64,000 nt of DNA from Dasypus novemcinctus (taxonomy: Eukaryota; Chordata; Mammalia; Cingulata; Dasypodidae): the NCBI RefSeq assembly GCF_030445035.2, contig NC_080702.1, forward strand, positions 26,870,334-26,934,333, in the 5' to 3' direction. The position numbers were made by a program, and so were the translations under genes. A model generated the notes under the pieces. That model saw only the letters and a list, made by a program, of their open reading frames with translations. It was not told where the DNA came from and ran no database searches. Of the stretch, positions 1 through 25,568 are shown one piece after another; position 1 is the first letter of the stretch; each line of letters starts with the position of its first letter.

Positions 1-90
1 TGCCTTGTCCCTCGCTGTCCCCAGCACCTAGCCCGGTCCTGGCATGGAGGAGGTACATGCTAAATCCTGTTGAATAAATAAATACTGCTG
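1..90 (+). repeat. L2 LINE 3'-end relic
   Basis: The wording around 20-85 (CCTAGCCCGGTCCTGGCATG then a TGTTGAATAAATAAAT end) matches the worn 3' end of the ancient mammalian L2 family. It lies in the large 5' intron of ILF3. Confidence 0.55.
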
Positions 91-461
91 TAAACATCAA
101 CCGTCACTATCAGATTGAGGAGATGCCAGCACAGAGGTGGCCAGGACCGGTGGCGTGCAGCGCAGGCCTCACCCGACGCCCAGCTCCGCCAGCTCGGCGC
201 TCGGCGCTGCCTGCGGATTGGTCTGGCTCTTGTCGGTTTAGAATTAGGTTTCTGCAACTTTGGTTTGATTTTTAGATTATCTGCCATGGCTGTACTTTTG
301 TAAAATTTTGTGGAGTATGCTTTGTGATCAAGAAATAAAACCATTAATGGAAATTAACCAATATGCACAAACGAATCCCAGTATACCCATCAGCCAGCTT
401 CCCCAGCTGTTGGCATTTCACAGCCTTGTTTCATCAGCCTCTTCTCGCTTCCCACCTGAGG

Positions 462-717
462 TTTTTTTTTTGTTTTTTTTTTTAAGATTTTTATTTATCA
501 CCCCCCCCCTTGCCACTTGCTCGCTGTCTGCTCTGTGTCCATTTGCTGTGTGTTCTTCTGTCTGCTTGTCTCCCTTTGTTGCGTTATCTTGCTTCGCCAG
601 CTCTTTGTGCTCCCTGGGCATGGGTTAGCTTGCCTCCACGAGGAGGCTCTGAGGCGCAAACCCAGCCTCCCATGTGGTAGACGGGAGCCCAGTTGATTGA
701 GCCATATCCGCTTCCCA
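462..717 (-). mobile_element. DAS-SINE, single-headed, short form
   Basis: Read on the minus strand it starts GGGAAGCGGATATGGCTCAA and ends in an A-rich tail, seen here as a T-run at 462-482. A short CCTGAG repeat on both sides is the likely target duplication. This is the only complete SINE upstream of the ILF3 coding exons. Confidence 0.85.
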
Positions 718-1211
718 GTCCTGAGTATTTTTTAGCGGGTGTATAATTTCAGCCATAAATATTGACACAGGTCCGCAGCAGATAGAGCTGTTCTTAAACA
801 CAGCGGCAGTATCCTTCTCTCCTCACAGAGTGGACGGTGTGGTGCCTTACTACAGGGTGCCCCTTTGCAGGTGGGTCGCTCCATTGTCCGCCCCCACAGC
901 CAGGTGCTGTAGATCCTGGGGACAGTCAGAGTAGGTGCTCTTTGCGGGGGTGTGGAAATTGTGGGGGTATGGGACTTAGGTTGACTCATTTGTTGTCCCC
1001 AGTTCCCTGCTGAGATCGAGAGGCCTCTGCCCAAGGCTGCAAGTCTAGTGGCTGGACGAGCCGGTGGTCAGCCCACAGGCTGTGCAGAAGCTCCAGCGCG
1101 GCCGAGGCTCGGGGGCTCGCCAGGGGCCGTGCCCAGTGCGCAGCTGAGCCCCAGACTGGCCCTCCCCCCTCGCACGCCGCCTCCCTCCGCGGGCTCGTGC
1201 TCTCTCCGCCT

Positions 1212-1248
1212 CCACCACCACCACCACCACCACCACCACCACCACCAC
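1212..1248 (+). repeat. (CCA)n microsatellite
   Basis: About twelve perfect CCA triplets lie in a GC-rich patch of the 5' intron (about 1045-1260). The patch is moderately CpG-rich, but no splice-site pair or open frame supports an exon. Confidence 0.95.
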
Positions 1249-2260
1249 GGGGCCTTCGGCTGCACAGCAGTCTCCTCCCTGGCTCCGTGGGGGCTCAGCA
1301 GACTCTTAGGCTGTAAAGTTTGGCTTTGCAACCTTTAAATTTGTACCCAGTGTTCATGAGGTAGACCTGGAGCATTGTGGGAAATTCGTGTTTTGGCCCT
1401 CAGGTTGGAGTTTATTCCTGAAACAGGTGCCTTTCCGGTTTCGAGCCTGCTGCCTGGCTCTTAGTAAAGCTGAGGCTGAAGGGGCTCGCTGGCTCATGGA
1501 ATAAATAGGTGGAGTCTGTTTTGCTGCTGATTTTTGTTGTATTTAGAAGGTTTCATGGACCAGACTTTGCACAGTGGGAATTCGGTAGGTTATAGTCTCA
1601 GCATGTTATTTAGACACCAGAATTGTTGCGATGGATACATTTGTCCTGGAGGCTTCTGTTGTGAGCCACTTGTCTCCGTCTCTCCAAAGCTGAACCCATA
1701 GGTGTGTCTGCTTAATGGGATTGCCAGATCTTTCTCTCTCAGAGATTCCAGCGCCTCCCGACCTTTCAGAGGTTCTTGACTTGGTGTTTCACCGAAGCCT
1801 TCTAGGCCCTCTGTCTCCTGCCTTCCTGCCATCTCTTTACCCTCAGGGCCAGAGCTCTTTCCCTCTTTTCCTTCTCCACACACTCAAGATTTTGACCAAC
1901 TGGCTACATCGGCGTTTTAAAAGGCTTGTTAATATTTTTATATGTATTTGTCAACATTGACTTATTAGTGATATCTAAGAGATGATAATACAGAAAAGAA
2001 AGTGCAACATCTGAGTGTGGGCCTGATGTCAGACCTGGCTTCTAGAAACTCAACTAGGTACTTGTGTTTTAAGAGAATTTCGTAACTGGTGGTCTAACGC
2101 CTCAGGGTTGGGTGAGTACTTGGACGTAAAGACATCCTGCTGTGTTTTGGGGCTCCTCTGTGTATATAAACTAGTGTCATTCATACTGACTAGTATCTGG
2201 TTGCTAAAACTAACGGGTCTGTGAAATATTTGCACCTAATAGGATTTTCTGATCTTATAG

Positions 2261-2355
2261 ATAGTTGAAGTGTTGGTAACACCAAGGAAATCGGTCACAA
2301 TTTGAAAAGATAAGCAAAAATTTGATTTCCAGACACTACAGAAAAAGAAGTAAAA

Positions 2356-2358
<3 letters not shown>
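2261..2358 (+). CDS. ILF3: ILF3 exon 2: 5' UTR ending in the start codon
   Basis: The exon ends with AAAAATG directly followed by a GTAAGA donor at 2359, so the initiator codon is 2356-2358. Joining it to the next exon gives Met-Arg-Pro-Met-Arg-Ile-Phe, the known ILF3 N-terminus. I place the start after TTTTCTGATCTTATAG at 2260. A second AG at 2331-2332 would give a 26-nt exon, but its pyrimidine tract is poorer. Only the last three bases are coding. Confidence 0.8.
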
Positions 2359-16653
<14,295 letters not shown>

Positions 16654-17250
16654 GCCCCCGGGCGCGGGGGGAAGCTCGCCACCTTCTGCACTGGCACCCC
16701 GTCGGGCGCGGCGGTCGTGGGCGCCGCCGACACCCTGTCATCTGGCCCCCGCGGGCCCTCTCGCCCCCGTCCCCACCCGGCTCCACGTCGCCGCCTCGTG
16801 AGGTGCAGCTGGTCCGGCCGCCACCCGTCCTGTGACCCGCCTTTAGCCGTGTTTGGACCTCCGTCTTCAGTGGTTTGTTAGTTGCCATTCCAACTTTGTC
16901 CGAGTAGCTTCCCGAGTTCTCGCAGTTCAGTATTCCTCTGTCTACTTACAATTGGTGTTCGTGTTAACTCAGTTTGTCTATTATAAAGAGTTACAGGAGG
17001 GATACGTCATCTGTTAATGCTTTTGTGAAGTGAGTTAAACGAGCTTTCTGTATTTTAATGCTTTAGTGTTTCCGTTTTATAAGTGAAGATTTTATTTTAA
17101 AAAAGTGGGAAAGAGTGGGGTTTTTTGGGGGGGGGTTCTTTTGTTTTCGTTTTGGGTTTTTGTTTTGTTTTGTTTTTTTTTAATGTCTGGACCCTTCAGG
17201 CAGCACATCTGAATTAAGCTGAATGTAGACAAATAAAGAAAACGAAAACT
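16654..17250 (+). other. ILF3: ILF3 NF110 3' UTR with poly(A) signal
   Basis: A 0.6-kb 3' UTR ends with AATAAA at 17232-17237, preceded by GAATTAAGCTGAATGTAGAC, so cleavage is expected near 17250. G- and T-rich runs at 17117-17180 lie just before it. Confidence 0.85.
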
Positions 17251-20200
17251 CGTGCCCGTCTGAGGCCCAGGTGTCTGCCCCACCAGCAGCCGTGGGGCTG
17301 GTTCCTCGGCTTTGTTCCCACTCAAGAGAGGGGAGGTGGGGCAGCAGCACGGTCCCTGGCACGGGGCAGGGGCCCACTCTGGGCCTCTGGGCGCCGTCCC
17401 TCCAGGGCGGGCAGCGCAGCAGCCAGGCCTGGAGGACCCTGGGGTCTCCTGGACCCAGCGGCCCCAGTGGACCCCCACCTCTGGCCCTCTGCCTGCGGCG
17501 TGCCCCGCTACAGGACACACGGGCGTGTGCAGCTCGACCTGGCAGAGTCCTCGTCCCATTTTGTCTTCTCCCGGATCCTCGGGTAGTTTCAAATGCGGTT
17601 GCACTTGTCCGTGACACACCAGAGGTACACGGAACCTGACTGGAGAAGGGCAGGCGCCACCTGGCTCCGGCACCCAGGATTCCAGTCCCCCTAGCCATGG
17701 AGCGCTGGGCACAGGGCTTGCCTACGGGACCACAGTTGTGCCCTGGGCGGGTCTCCCACCCAGAGGCACCCGGGTGATCGTGGAGGGCGTCTTCACTGCC
17801 CAGACCTCTCCTAGCAGATTTCTCTAGAGCCACGGTTTGGACCTGGAGCACTTTTCCTCCCAAGGGACAGTGAAATTTTGGGGGAGCATTTGTGACACCT
17901 GAGGGATGCTTCCGGCATCGAGTGGGTCAAGGCCTTAGGATGTGCTCAGCACCCTCCACTGGCCCCCACAGCAGAGCTGCCGAGAGGAAGTGTCCCTCCT
18001 GCAGAGGTGGAGACATGCCCAGCCCCGGCCTGGGGCGGGGAGAGGGGTGGGATAGCCCTTGGACTGGCTTTTCTAGGCTCCCACCTGTGGCATGTCCAGC
18101 TCGGTGTGTCTCAGAAGAGCCCGGGTGCCAGCGCCTGCAGCGCTGAGGGGCCACCGTGCCGCCCTCAGGCCGGGCATGGCGGCCCCGTGGCCTCCCCTTC
18201 CTGCTCAGCTGCGACCCTTGGGAAACGAGAACTGTTCTGGACTCAGGATTGCTCAGCTGGTGCAGAATCCAGTGTGCCTACAGAGGATGGAGAGTTGTCT
18301 TAGGGGAGAAGCAAAACCAGGGTGTTCTATGCTAAGGAAAAGGAAATGGGAGGGATTCAACTGTAAACTAGAGCAGAGGAGGCGCCAGATACCCGAGAGG
18401 TGGCCCACGAGGCGAACCTTCAAGTCACCTGCGGTGCCCAGGACGAGAGGACGGACCGAGGAGGAGCCCAGCCCGGGCACCGGCTGATGGCATGTTGCAT
18501 GACCCCTCTGCCGTCCAGGGGCTGGGACGAGAAGAGACTCCCGGGAGAGCAGCACCCACTCCACCTTGCAGCTTTCCTCTCTCTGAACCAGCAGCCGGAT
18601 TCTGGACACGGGTCTTCAATTCTGGGTTCCCAAGCAGTGGCCCCCACCACCCACCACCCTGAAGCTTCTGGATGCAGACACTCCAAGATCACCCACCCTC
18701 CACTGGCAGGGAGGGGCCTGGAAAAGGCTCGTCTTCCTGAGGTGACGTCCTCAGGGAGCAGGACACGGTGCTGTGCTCCTCTGCCCTGGGGGCAGCAGGG
18801 CCCCGGGGGCTTACCTCCTTGGGCAGGCCCTGCTTGAGCCCACCGCCCTGGGCCAAGAGCAGGAGGGTGGCTCTGAGAGGATGTACTGTGCAGAGCCCAG
18901 AGCCGCGTCTACTGCCCACACCTGGAGGGGTGGGGCCAAGTTCCAGCAGGGCCTGCGGCTGTTCCCGGTGCCGAGGTGACAGTCCAGCCCCCTGGGGACA
19001 GGACTTGGATGGGTCTTTGTGGAGACAGGATCCTCCCTGCTCCAGGCCTGGATGAGGCCCCGCAACTCGGGGCCGGCCCCAGTCGGAAGCTGGTTCTAGG
19101 AAGATACGGCTATTGTCCTGGGCGAGGTGCCGTGCTGTCCGCGTGGAGCTGGTGAGGGCCTACCCAGGCCTGCTGGCCTTTCAGCTGCTGCCGACGGGTG
19201 GCCTGGATGTCTTGGCCACCAGAGGACGCCCTCCCGAGCAGCAGTGGGCAAGGCCAGAGCCCTGACCTTGGCAAGTGGGTGCTTGGAGCCTAGGTGGGGA
19301 GCGTCAGCAGCTAGGCGTGTGCTGCCTGGAGGACTCGGCACCACCTGAAGGCAAGAGGACAGAAGCAGGAGCAGCAGCCAGCCCTGTGCGTGTCTAGCGG
19401 AGTCGGGAGGGACCTGCCCCCCCGTGGAGAATTGGGGGCTGATCCCTGGGTGATGCTTCTGGGTGGGTGACCTTGGAAAGAGGGCCTCTACGCAGAAACG
19501 GGGGCGCACCCAGGATGCCCACCTCTGGACGTGACAGTCACGGGGGCCCTAGTCCTTCAGAGAGTTGCCACCCCACATGCGCCTGCCCTCTGCTCTGCCG
19601 CATCCGGCACCTTGGCTCCCAGACCCCCGTCCTCTGCGACTGGGCTGTCGGCCTCAGCCCCCACTCTCCCAAGTCAACCCCACGCCATGCCCTTCACTGG
19701 CCAGGCCTGACACCTCGAGACGTTTCTAGGCCGAATGCAGCAAGCCTTCTCAGAGGCTTGGATGTTCAACCTCTATCCCGTCCTGGAATAAACAGAGACT
19801 TCGTTTGTTCGTTGTTTCATTCACTCAACATGTATTTACCGGGTGATGTATCTCAGGCCCTGTTGCTGGGTGCTGAGAATACTGCAACCAACCTGGTCCC
19901 GCCCTGGTGGGGCTTCCGGTCTAAAGGCCTCTCACCAGGCACCAGTTGAGTCGGAAAGTGTCAGGAAAGGCAAAAGGTGTGTTAGGAAAGTTCTGCCAGG
20001 CGTAGGGAACACCTTAGGAAAAATGCAGGCGGGGGAGGGGAGCGGGATCGCCCAGGGGCTGAAGTCATGTGGCAGAAGCGCTGGCTGTGCAGGGGGGAGC
20101 CGAGGAAGGATTTGGGGGTAAGGGCTGGTCGGTGCTTGGGAACAGGCCCTTTGACGGAGGCAGAGGAGAGGTGTGGGGGAGGAAGCAGGTTGAGAAACCG

Positions 20201-20849
20201 GGGAGGGCGGCGCAGTTCCGCGGCGTCGGGATTGAGTTTCAGAGTGGTTCCTCCGGTGGGGGCTTGGTGAGAGACCCACCCGCCATTGGACCCGAGAGCG
20301 GGCAATGCGCAGGTCCTGGGAGAGGCAGGCTGGGACCCAGGGGCGCATGGTCTCCCCTCAGGGTATCTGGAGAGGAGGGAGCCCCCGACTCCTGGGCCCC
20401 TTCTTTCTACTGTGGGGAGACAAACCGTATCCTGAGGTCTCAGGGCTGATGTCCACAGCTGTCCCCTGATACCCATAGGACGCGTCACCCAAGGAGCTGG
20501 GGGGCGGCGAGACCACCAGAATCAGGACAGCCTCGAGGCAGGAAAACCAGAAAACACGTGTCCACCAGGCTTGCGGGAGGAGCAGGGGCCCCAATTTCAA
20601 CTTTGGGGCTTGGAAACCCCAGCTCCCCGGAAGGGCGGCCCGGGTTCCCCACTGCGCGCCCAGGAGCGCAGCACCTGCCCGCTTGGGTGCCAGGACCTGG
20701 GCGTCCTCTCCCGAGCCACCAAGTCCCCGTTCGGGGAGCTCCCCTGCGCAGCCTCGGCGATCCCAGGGAAGGGGAGCCCCTTGTGAGGCTCGCGGCACCG
20801 GCCCAGGCCCAGCCACTGCACGCACCACCCCCGCCAAGACCCTCCGGTC
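17251..20849. other. intergenic stretch without a recognised gene
   Basis: No splice-supported coding exon is visible in this 3.6-kb stretch, which is GC-rich with long non-repetitive runs. It may include an extended ILF3 3' UTR: an AATAAA lies at 19787-19792, directly before an L2-like piece. It has no SINE, unlike the sequence beyond 22900. Confidence 0.55.
19800..19945 (-). repeat. L2 LINE 3'-end relic
   Basis: The order CATTCACTCAACATGTATTT, then GGTGCTGAGAATACTGCAAC, then GGTGGGGCTTCCGGTCTAAA follows the antisense L2 3' end. Confidence 0.6.
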
Positions 20850-20999
20850 GCCCCGACGCCCGCCCCTTCCAGGCCCAGCCACCAGGCTCCGCTCCGCGAG
20901 GCCCCGCCCCTCGGGGGCCGGCCGCTTCTTCCCCGCGCCGGCCGCAAAGCCTAAGAGGTCGCCCAGCTGGCTCCGCCCCTCGGCGCGCGCAGCCTCTCA

Positions 21000-21789
21000 G
21001 GACGCTCTCACCGGCCCCGCCCCACGGGGTGCGCCCCTCCGCACGCAGCGCGCCGCTTCTCACAGGACGCTCTCGCTGGCCCCGCCCCACGAAGTGCGCT
21101 CCTCCGCACGCAGCGCGCCGCTCCTCACAGGACGCTCTCGCTGGCCCCGCCCCACGAAGTGCGCTCCTCCGCACGCAGCGCGCCGCTTCTCACAGGACGC
21201 TCTCGCTGGCCCCGCCCCACGAAGTGCGCTCCTCCGCACGCAGCGCGCCGCTCCTCACAGGACGCTCTCGCTGGCCCCGCCCCACGAAGTGCGCTCCTCC
21301 GCACGCAGCGCGCCGCTTCTCACAGGACGCTCTCGCTGGCCCCGCCCCACGAAATGCGCCGCTTCTCATAGGACGCTCTCGCTGGCCCCGCCCCACGGGG
21401 TGCGCCCCTCCACACGCAGCGCGCCGCTTCTCATAGGACACTCTCACTGGCCCCGCCCCACGGGGTGCGCCCCTCCGCACGCAGCGCGCCGCTTCTCGTA
21501 GGACGCTCTCGCTGGCCCCGCCCCACGGGGTGCGCCCCTCCGCACGCAGCGCGCCGCTTCTCAGGACGCTCTCGTTGGCCCCGCCCCACGAAGTGCGCCG
21601 CTTCTCATAGGACGCTCTCGTTGGCCCCGCCCCACGAAGTGCGCCGCTTCTCGTAGGACGCTCTCGCTGGCCCCGCCCCACGGGGTGCGCCCCTCCGCAC
21701 GCAGCGCGCCGCTTCTCAGGACGCTCTCGTTGGCCCCGCCCCACGAAGTGCGCCGCTTCTCATAGGACGCTCTCGCTGGCCCCGCCCCC
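21000..21789 (+). repeat. 65/46-bp minisatellite with a GC box per unit
   Basis: Thirteen tandem units plus a partial one start at 21000, 21065, 21130, 21195, 21260, 21325, 21371, 21436, 21501, 21564, 21610, 21656, 21719 and 21765. Units are 65 bp (two are 63) or 46 bp, and the short form lacks one 19-bp block. Each unit has GGCCCCGCCCCAC, an Sp1-type GC box, and the long units also have CGCACGCAGCGCGCC. The unit length is not a multiple of three, so the long open frames across it are not evidence of a protein. Confidence 0.97.
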
Positions 21790-22300
21790 GAGGGCGGGGA
21801 CTTCCGCGGTTTCCAGGCAACGCCCGCGGCGCTGTCCACCGTGCTGAAGGCGCGCTCCCCGCGCGTCCTCAGGCCGGGGTCTCTACGGTCGCCCAGCATC
21901 TCCATTACCGCCTCCGCGACCGCCCTCGAGGCTCGGAAGGCGTTTTCCTCTGCAGCAGGTGCGGCTGGGCCGCCACTGCGCCCCCCACCCCGCAGCTCAC
22001 GCCTTGGTGATGGCAAGACTTCACGTCCACCCTCCGCCATCCCACCAGGCTCCAGGGCCTCGGCACGACCGCGTGCAGTCACCAGCCCACCCTCACCTCC
22101 CATCCCCTCTCGCTCCAGCCACAGTGACCTCCGAGCTCTACTGCGAGACCTTCCCGCCTCGGGGCCTTCGTTCCTACGGTTGCCGCTGACTGACATGCTC
22201 GGCCTCCAAGCTCTCCTGGCTCGGCCCTCCCTGTTACCGGATTTTATCACTGTCCTTGGCTGTGCTGCAGAAATGAATCTCAAGAGCTCGTCAGGTGAGT
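21790..22300 (+). promoter_or_regulatory. CpG-rich segment with an RFX-like X-box and a lone splice-donor exon
   Basis: GTTTCCAGGCAAC at 21809-21821 resembles an RFX X-box, and GC boxes flank it. Downstream, CTGTGCTGCAG (acceptor end 22270), 24 nt, and CAG-GTGAGT (donor 22295) look like a small exon, and another CAG-GTGCGG donor lies at 21959. No ATG-started long frame runs through it. It could be the promoter of an unannotated transcript or simply a CpG island. Confidence 0.35.
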
Positions 22301-22919
22301 GAGGCCAGCAATTTATTCAGGCAGGGAGGGGCGAGAAATGGGAGAAAATAACAGATCGGGGGGTCCCAGCTAGAGGAAGGGAGTGAAAAAGGATCAAGAA
22401 GGCTACTTTACAAGCTACAATTCCCCTTTATAGATGATAAATGCCCAGGTTTACTTGCGTGGCCACGTGGCACAGGAAAAATGGCGAGAGCGGCGCGCAG
22501 AGGACAGGAATGGGTCCAGATGCAAGAGAGTTGAGTGCGAGAGCGCGCTTAGGCTCTGTGCCTGCCTTTTTGAACTATTATTCCACCCCTTGCTAATGGC
22601 AGGGGAGGGGTTCCAGCTGTTGGCTGTTTTGATTGATTACCCCACCCATCAATCCCCCATGAGGGCCCAATGATCAAGTCCTTGGGGAAAATCCAGGGCT
22701 TCTCCTGGCTTCCAGAAGAAGTTTTTGTTCTGGATGGCAGGATCTTGGGGGTGGGGGTCTTCCAGCAGCCATCTCGGGGGTTATTGATGTCCATGTGGAC
22801 TCTCTGCCAGGTTCCAGATCCATCTATTGATTCCCTATCTTACTAGCCTACTTCCTCACCTCCTTCAGTCCTTAAATCTCACCTTCACAGTGAGGTCGGC
22901 CCTGACCAGCATACATGCC

Positions 22920-23288
22920 GGAAAGCAGATGTGGCTCAAGCATTTGGACCCTGCCTACCACATGGGAGGTCCCGGTTTGGTTGCCAGTGCCTCCAAAAGA
23001 AGATGAGCAAGACAGTGAGCTGGCGCGAGCGGCTGGCAGGGCAAGCTGACCCAACGAGGAGACACAAAGAGGAAATACAGGGAGAGACACAATAAAGCAG
23101 GGAGTGGAGATGGCTCAAGCGATTGAGTGCCTCTCTCCCACATGGGAGATCCAGGTCCAGTTCCCGGTGCCTCTTAAAGAGTAGACACAGAGCACACAGT
23201 GAATGGACACAGAAAGCAGAGAGCACAAACAACGAGATGGAGTGAGGGGGGGAGAAATAAATAAATAAAATAAAGCTAAAAAAAAAAC
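22920..23288 (+). mobile_element. DAS-SINE, double-headed form
   Basis: Two tRNA-like heads sit in tandem, at 22920 (GGAAAGCAGATGTGGCTCAA) and about 23105 (GTGGAGATGGCTCAAGCGAT), followed by AAATAAATAAATAAAATAAA. This is the first SINE after an 18-kb SINE-poor stretch. Confidence 0.9.
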
Positions 23289-23439
23289 ACAACAGTTGCT
23301 TCCCAGCTACCTTCCCTAGCCCTTTATTCCACCACATGTATCACCACCTGACCCACTGTATCTTTTACTTGTTTATCTGATTCATTCATTAAGGGTAGTG
23401 GCTTTTATCTACTTGTTCACTCTTCCATCGCCACCAGTG

Positions 23440-23483
23440 GGAACAGTGCCTGGCACAGAGTGAGTGCTCCATAAATGTTTGTT
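23440..23483 (+). repeat. L2 LINE 3'-end relic
   Basis: AACAGTGCCTGGCACAGAGT then CCATAAATGTTTGTTGAAAG is the typical L2 3' end. The next SINE inserted into it. Confidence 0.6.
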
Positions 23484-23495
23484 GAAAGTACTGTA

Positions 23496-23917
23496 GGGAA
23501 GCGGACTTCGCCCAGTGGTTAGGGCGTCCGTCTACCACATGGGAGGTCCGTGGTTCAAACCTCGGGCCTCCTTGACCCATGTGGAGCTGGCCCATGCACA
23601 GTGCTGATGCGCGCAAGGAGTGCCATGCCACGCAGGGGTGCCCCCACGCAAGGGAGCACCACGCGCAAGGAGTGCGCCCCATAAGGAAAGCCGCCCAGCG
23701 CGAAAGAAAGTGCAGCCTGCCCAGGAATGGTGCCGCACACACGGAGAGCTGACACAACAAGATGACGCAACCAAAAGAAACACAGATTCCCATGCCGCTG
23801 ACAACAACAGAAGCAGACAAAGAAGAACACAAAGCAAATAGACACAGACAACAGACAACTGCGGGGAGGGGTGGGGCGAGAAGAGAAATAAATAAAATAA
23901 ACCTTTAAAAAAAGAAA
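23496..23917 (+). mobile_element. DAS-SINE, long single-headed form
   Basis: A full element from GGGAAGCGGACTTCGCCCAG to an AAATAAAATAAACCTTT tail, between perfect 12-bp duplications GAAAGTACTGTA (23484-23495 and 23918-23929). The head includes the Pol III B-box-like GGTTCAAACCT. Confidence 0.95.
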
Positions 23918-23929
23918 GAAAGTACTGTA

Positions 23930-24065
23930 AACGTCTCTGTGAATCAGTTTCTTTGTTCATAAAATGGAGGTGATAATAGTGCTCACCTCATTGGGTTGTG
24001 AAAGTTAAATGAGGCATTGACAGTGTAGAACTTAGCAGACACTTCATACATAGCAGGACTTGCTC
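23930..24065 (-). repeat. MIR SINE relic
   Basis: Antisense MIR wording: CAGTTTCTTTGTTCATAAAA, TGGAGGTGATAATAGTGCTC, then GTTAAATGAGGCATTGACAG. Confidence 0.6.
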
Positions 24066-24331
24066 CGTCAATGTCGCATGTTTAAAAAAAAGTTCCATGT
24101 TTAACTATCATCTTCCTTATCACGATTATGTAGATGAACTAAAATTATAGGCACCATATAAAAATAAATTTAGTAGCCATGTGTCTGGCACATAATAGTT
24201 AATCAATTGTAGCTGTGATTATAGCAATTGTGACTATAATTAATGGATAAACTGAAATAATTTCCATAAAGTGCCATCAGCAAGGACCAATCTGGCTAAT
24301 AGAACCAATAAAGGGAATGATCAAAGTATGC

Positions 24332-24799
24332 CGGGGAAGCGGATGTGGCTCAGGCAATTGAGTTCCCGCCTTCCACATGGGAGGTCCATGGTTCGGTTTC
24401 CGGTGCCTCCTAAAGAAGACAGCAAGTTGGCGCAATGATCAGGCACAGCAAAGCTGACACAAAAGATGAGGCAAGAAGAAAAACATAATGAGAGACACAA
24501 CAAAGCAGGGAGCAGAGGTTTCCAGTGCCTCCTGGAGAAGATGGGCAAGAGAGTGAGCTGACATAATGGGCAGGCACAAGCTAATGCAAGAAGATGATGC
24601 AACAAGAGACAGGAGGAAGAACATAATGAGAGACACAACAAAGCAGGAAATGGAGGTGGCTCAAGCAATTAGGTGCCTCCCTCCCACATCCAATGTCCCG
24701 GATTCAGTGCCTCCTAAAGAAACAAAGAAGATGAACAGACACAGCTAGTGCAAACAGTGAGGGGATGGGGAGAAATAAATAAATAAATCTTTTTTTTTT
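24332..24799 (+). mobile_element. DAS-SINE, multi-headed form
   Basis: The start is CGGGGAAGCGGATGTGGCTC. A partial internal repeat of the body (about 24500-24640) makes it longer than usual, and the tail is AAATAAATAAATAAATC. Flanks share AAAGTATGC (24323-24331 and 24800-24808). Confidence 0.92.
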
Positions 24800-24808
24800 A
24801 AAGTATGC

Positions 24809-25400
24809 TGGTCCTCAAAATGCTCAACAGATGGACCCTGCAACCCTAATAATGCCATTCTGAGCTATATACCCAAGAGGACCGAAAGCATATGTCAACA
24901 CAAATACTTGGACATGAATGTTCCTAGCAGCATTATTCCTAATAGCCAAAACAATGAAGAAAAAAAACAATGTCCATAGGTAAATGGGTAAATAAAATAC
25001 GGCACATCCATACAATGGAATATTATTGAGCGATAAAACGGAGTGACACTCTGATACATGCTACAATATGGATAAACCTTGAAAACATTTTGCTAATGAA
25101 AGAAGCCAGGCACAAAAGGCCACCTATTCTAGAAATCTATTTTCATATGAAATTTCCAGAATAGGCAACTGTACATAGAAAGAAGGTAGATTACTGGTTG
25201 TCAAGGGCTGGGGCTAGAAAGAATGGCGTGTAACTGCCAGTTGGTATGGCATGTCTTTTGGGGATAATGAAAATGTTCTAAGTGTAGTTTGAGGCGATGA
25301 TTGCACAACTCTGTGAATATATTAAAAGCCATTGAATTGTACACTTTACATCGCTGAATTTTTTATATGTGAAATATATCTCAATAAAGCTTTATTTTTT
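24809..25400 (+). mobile_element. L1 LINE 3' fragment
   Basis: The wording (CCATACAATGGAATATTATT, then TGATACATGCTACAATATGG, then GAATTGTACACTTTAC, then TCTCAATAAAGC) is the 3' end of an old mammalian L1. A 25-kb-distant relative of the sequence that follows (25405-25545) lies at 50166-50290. Confidence 0.8.
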
Positions 25401-25568
25401 TCTGTCCAGGCATGTTTATCTCATTTAATCCTAAAAACAAGCTTAATTGTTTCTCCACTGTTCAGAAAGGTAGATAAACAAACATAGATGGGTTAAATGG
25501 CATAAACAAGGTCTCCTTGTTAATGAAGAAAATTTTTTAAAAGTTTAATTTCATAAAAGTAAACTCTA

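Noticed and set aside
1048-1338. A frame with a poly-His or poly-Trp run.
   Set aside because: It is the translated CCA microsatellite in an ILF3 intron.
20558-21744. Long open frames on both strands (up to 292 codons) across the 65/46-bp repeat.
   Set aside because: They follow from the stop-poor, GC-rich repeat. Unit lengths are not multiples of three, so all frames open by chance, and no splice or domain evidence supports them.
21841-22302. A 153-codon frame ending at the 22295 donor.
   Set aside because: It has no ATG start (it opens with GTG) and no recognisable domain. Only the regulatory and splice-site observation was kept.
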